The notes beneath the pieces are model-generated. The model had not been told where the DNA came from. It was given only the letters and a program-made list of their open reading frames with translations, and made no database searches. A stretch of 48,301 bases of DNA from Candidatus Solibacter usitatus (GTDB lineage: Bacteria > Acidobacteriota > Terriglobia > Bryobacterales > Bryobacteraceae), in the NCBI GenBank assembly GCA_016213245.1, contig JACRBC010000010.1:1-48301 (forward strand). The letters are read 5' to 3'. A program made the position numbers and the translations under genes. This document shows, piece by piece, positions 45,916 to 48,301 of the stretch (the first letter of the stretch is position 1; every line of letters starts with the position of its first letter).

Positions 45916-46637
45916 TCACCGGCCGCACACTGCTGATCATCCCGGCCTACAACGAGGAGGGCGCCATCGCCAGCGTCGTGCGGGAAGTAAGGGAGACGCT
46001 CCCCGATCTGCCCATTCTGGTCATCGACGACTGCTCGACGGACTCCACCATCGACCAGGCCCGCATGGCCGGAGCGCGCATTCTCCAGGTCCCCTTTCAT
46101 CTCGGTCTCGGCGGCTGCGTGCAGGCCGGTTACCGGCTGGCGCACGAATTCGGCTACGACCAGGTGGTGCGCATCGACGGCGACGGCCAGCACGATCCCC
46201 GCGACATCCCGCGTCTGCTCGACACGCTGGCGCGCACGGGCTGCGAAATGGTCATCGGCGTCCGCTCCAAGGAGTCCGGCGGCCTGCAGACCCACCTCAT
46301 CCGCAGAATCGGAATCCACTTCTTCCGCCTGATTCTCCGCCCCATCCTGGGCCGTTCGCCCAGCGACCCCACGTCCGGTTTCGTCGCCGTCAACCGCCGG
46401 GCGCTGGAGGTCTTCGGCCGCAGTTTTCCGCTGGAATACCCGGAGATCGAAACACTGGTGGTGCTGCAGCGCCGCCGGTTCCGCTTCGAAGAGGTCCCCT
46501 GCCGCATGCGCCGGCGCATGGCCGGACGCAGCACCATCACCGCACTGAAGTCCGTCTACTACGTCATTCACGTCCTGCTGGGCGTGTTCGTCAACATCCT
46601 CCGCTTTGACGGCCGGCCCAGAAAGGGCCCGGCATAG
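45912..46637 (+). CDS. GT2-family glycosyltransferase (dolichyl/polyprenyl-phosphate mannose synthase-like), GTG start
   Basis: A 241-residue GT-A enzyme: LLIIPAYNEEGAIASVV, PILVIDDCSTDST, the metal-binding RIDGDGQHDPRDIP and SDPTSGFVAVNRRAL. It transfers a sugar from a nucleotide donor to a lipid phosphate carrier, the usual role beside TMTC-like membrane transferases. The GTG at 45912 overlaps the previous stop; 6 bp later the DUF2304 gene begins. The hydrophobic end (YYVIHVLLGVFVNIL) may contact the membrane. Confidence 0.92.
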   Translation: MITGRTLLIIPAYNEEGAIASVVREVRETLPDLPILVIDDCSTDSTIDQARMAGARILQVPFHLGLGGCVQAGYRLAHEFGYDQVVRIDGDGQHDPRDIPRLLDTLARTGCEMVIGVRSKESGGLQTHLIRRIGIHFFRLILRPILGRSPSDPTSGFVAVNRRALEVFGRSFPLEYPEIETLVVLQRRRFRFEEVPCRMRRRMAGRSTITALKSVYYVIHVLLGVFVNILRFDGRPRKGPA

Positions 46638-46643
46638 ACTTCC

Positions 46644-47006
46644 ATGGAACGGCTCCTCGACGCCCTCGCCATTCTCAGCCTCGCGCTGTTGGTCATCGTC
46701 CTGCGTTCGCTGCGGCGCGAGCACATCCGCGTGGAACACTCCGTCAGTTGGCTGGCGGCCTCGGTGGCGCTGCTGGCCCTCTCCCGGAGCCGTGCGCTGC
46801 TGGAGAGGTTCTCCGCCTGGCTCGGCCTGCACGACGCCTCGGTGGCGCTCATCGCCATCATCCTGGTCGTCTTCCTCGGGGTCTTTTACCGCTACTCCCG
46901 AATCGTCTCCGGGCTGAAGGACATGAACATCACTCTCACCCAGCGCGTGGCGATTCTCGAACACAAACTCCAACGACAGCATGAAGAAGCACAAGACAAG
47001 CCCTGA
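46644..47006 (+). CDS. DUF2304-family small membrane protein
   Basis: A 120-residue protein with three hydrophobic segments (LLDALAILSLALLVIVLRSL, VSWLAASVALLALS, ASVALIAIILVVFLGVFYRY) and a terminal coiled coil (TLTQRVAILEHKLQRQHEE). DUF2304 proteins nearly always sit next to a GT2 polyprenyl-phosphate glycosyltransferase, as here; their role is unknown but presumably supports that enzyme. It overlaps the following gene by 26 bp. Confidence 0.9.
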   Translation: MERLLDALAILSLALLVIVLRSLRREHIRVEHSVSWLAASVALLALSRSRALLERFSAWLGLHDASVALIAIILVVFLGVFYRYSRIVSGLKDMNITLTQRVAILEHKLQRQHEEAQDKP

Positions 47007-48301
47007 TCCGCAGCCTGCTCCGCCCGCCGGCCTGCCCTGGTGGCTCGGGCCGGCGCTGGCGCTCGCGGCGCTCATCGCCTACCTGCCCGCGCTGAATGGC
47101 CCGTTCCTGTTCGACGACCTCAGCCTGCCCATGCTGAACAGCGCCAACGCGCTCAAGGTCTCCGGCTATCTCGCCCGCGGCGTGCGCGCTCTCTCCAACC
47201 TCAGCCTGCTGGCCGACCGCGCCCTGTGGGACTTGAACCCGTTCCCCTACCACCTGCAAAACCTGCTGCTTCACCTTGCCAGCGCGCTTCTGCTCTTCCT
47301 GGTGGTCAGGAGCCTGGCCGGGCGGCTCGGGCGCGGGCGGGCTTCCGCCACAGCCGCCTTCGCCGCCGCAGTCTTCCTGTTGCACCCTCTGCAGACCGAA
47401 GCGGTCTCCTATGTCGCCAGCCGCAGTGAGGTGATGCAGGTCTTCTTCGCCCTGCTCGCCTATTGGATCTTTCTCAACGCCGGCACGCAGGCCATCGGCT
47501 GGGGACGTGCCGCCGCGATTCTGGCCTCGCTCGGCCTCGGCGTACTCAGCAAGGAGCCCGCCGTCGCCATGGTAGCCGTCTTCCTGCTCACCGACTACCT
47601 CTTCAACCCGGGTTGCTCGTTGCGTGGCATCCGCGCCAACTGGCGGCTCTACGCCCCGCTCGCCGCCGCCGCCGCCGCCGGCGGCGCCTTCATCTACCGC
47701 ATCGCCTCGCGCGAGGGCACGGCCGGCGCCGGCATCGGCATCAGCCCCGCGGATTACCTCTGCACGCAGTTTCAGGTCATCTGGGTCTATCTGCGCCTCT
47801 TCGCGCTGCCCTACGGCCAGAACCTGGACCACGCCTTTCCGGTTGTGAAAGCGCCCGGCGACGCGCTCTCCTGGCTCGGTCTGGCCGGCATCGTCCTGCT
47901 GCTTGCCGCCGCCTGGGCGGGCCGGAAGAGGTACCCGCTGGCCGCACTGGGCGTCGCCGCGTTCCTGGTCTTGCTGGCCCCCACCTCCTCGGTGATCGCC
48001 ATCGCCGACACGCTGGTCGAGCGCCGCGTTTACCTGCCCTCGCTGGGCCTCGCGCTCGTCCTGGCCGAAGTAGTCAGCCGGATCAAACCTGTGCGCGGGC
48101 AGACCGCCTGGCTGTCGGCGATCGTCCTCGCGCTGGCCGCGCTCACCATGGGCCGCAATAACGTCTACGGCAGCACGACGGCCATGTGGAAGAGCGCCGT
48201 CGACGCCAGCCCCGGCAACTACAGGGCGCAGTTCCAGTTGGCCTACGCCTACTACGAACAGGGCCGCTGCACCGAGGCAGCGGATCATTACGGCGTAGCC
48301 G
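46981..48301 (+). CDS. TMTC-like multi-spanning membrane protein with TPR start (partial)
   Basis: The first 440 residues of a protein that continues past the window. Many membrane helices follow a short basic start (MKKHKTSPDP). FLFDDLSLP carries the Asp pair of GT-C glycosyltransferases; FPYHLQNLLLHLASALLLFL, FLLHPLQTEAVSYVASRSEV and LSKEPAVAMVAVFLLTDYLF are hallmarks of the TMTC/DUF1736 group. The segment NYRAQFQLAYAYYEQGRCTE near the end starts the TPR region. It probably attaches sugars from a lipid carrier to exported proteins. The frame is open to the window edge. Confidence 0.9.
   Translation, partial: MKKHKTSPDPQPAPPAGLPWWLGPALALAALIAYLPALNGPFLFDDLSLPMLNSANALKVSGYLARGVRALSNLSLLADRALWDLNPFPYHLQNLLLHLASALLLFLVVRSLAGRLGRGRASATAAFAAAVFLLHPLQTEAVSYVASRSEVMQVFFALLAYWIFLNAGTQAIGWGRAAAILASLGLGVLSKEPAVAMVAVFLLTDYLFNPGCSLRGIRANWRLYAPLAAAAAAGGAFIYRIASREGTAGAGIGISPADYLCTQFQVIWVYLRLFALPYGQNLDHAFPVVKAPGDALSWLGLAGIVLLLAAAWAGRKRYPLAALGVAAFLVLLAPTSSVIAIADTLVERRVYLPSLGLALVLAEVVSRIKPVRGQTAWLSAIVLALAALTMGRNNVYGSTTAMWKSAVDASPGNYRAQFQLAYAYYEQGRCTEAADHYGVA

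Overview
The window is GC-rich bacterial chromosome. My best guess is an Acidobacteriota lineage of the Bryobacter/Solibacter kind. The basis is a VWA protein of the type common in acidobacteria (29732-31069), secreted PD40/TIM-barrel/oxidoreductase proteins with Tat-like leaders, GC-rich intergenic palindromes and the overall gene mix. No 16S is present, so this is inference.

Layout. 1-620: the right end of a CRISPR array (seven 36-bp repeats) followed directly by two degenerate repeats of a second, I-C-like family; no cas genes are in view. 763-2824: a toxin-antitoxin patch (brnT-brnA; an orphan hicB with only a fragment of its hicA; an intact hicB-hicA) bracketed by REP-like palindromes. 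3165-7600: an ACT-domain protein, a sugar aminotransferase, a Gfo/Idh/MocA oxidoreductase, an UpxY/RfaH-type NusG paralogue and a UDP-glucuronate decarboxylase, consistent with surface polysaccharide precursor supply. 7789-13165: a response-regulator diguanylate cyclase, a coupled cell-wall pair (lytic transglycosylase and AMIN-amidase, the latter probably starting at CTG), mobA, an Mla-like ABC ATPase and a membrane protein.

13410-23178 is the most striking part: a dense two-component cluster holding a pseudokinase with two receivers, a NarX-like kinase and its LuxR-type regulator, two stand-alone cysteine-containing receivers, a membrane-anchored HisKA-only protein, an NtrC-type regulator and a triple-PAS hybrid kinase. 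It ends beside a tRNA-Ser(UGA) gene, and its plus strand is C-rich while the sampled flanks are G-rich, which hints at an inverted or inserted block. The enzymatically incomplete members suggest a branched phosphorelay.

23440-44850 holds mixed metabolic and secreted proteins: GH39 glycosidase, subtilase with three Ig-like repeats, Gfo/Idh/MocA oxidoreductase, AlkD-like protein, VWA protein, amidase with a small partner, acyl-CoA dehydrogenase, radical SAM protein, DHH phosphoesterase, rlmH, an overlapping accD / D-aminoacylase / ABC-F series, TIM-barrel protein, PD40 propeller and a MetE-like protein. 44902 to the window end is a compact glycosylation operon (two GT2 enzymes, DUF2304 protein, TMTC-like membrane protein cut by the window edge).
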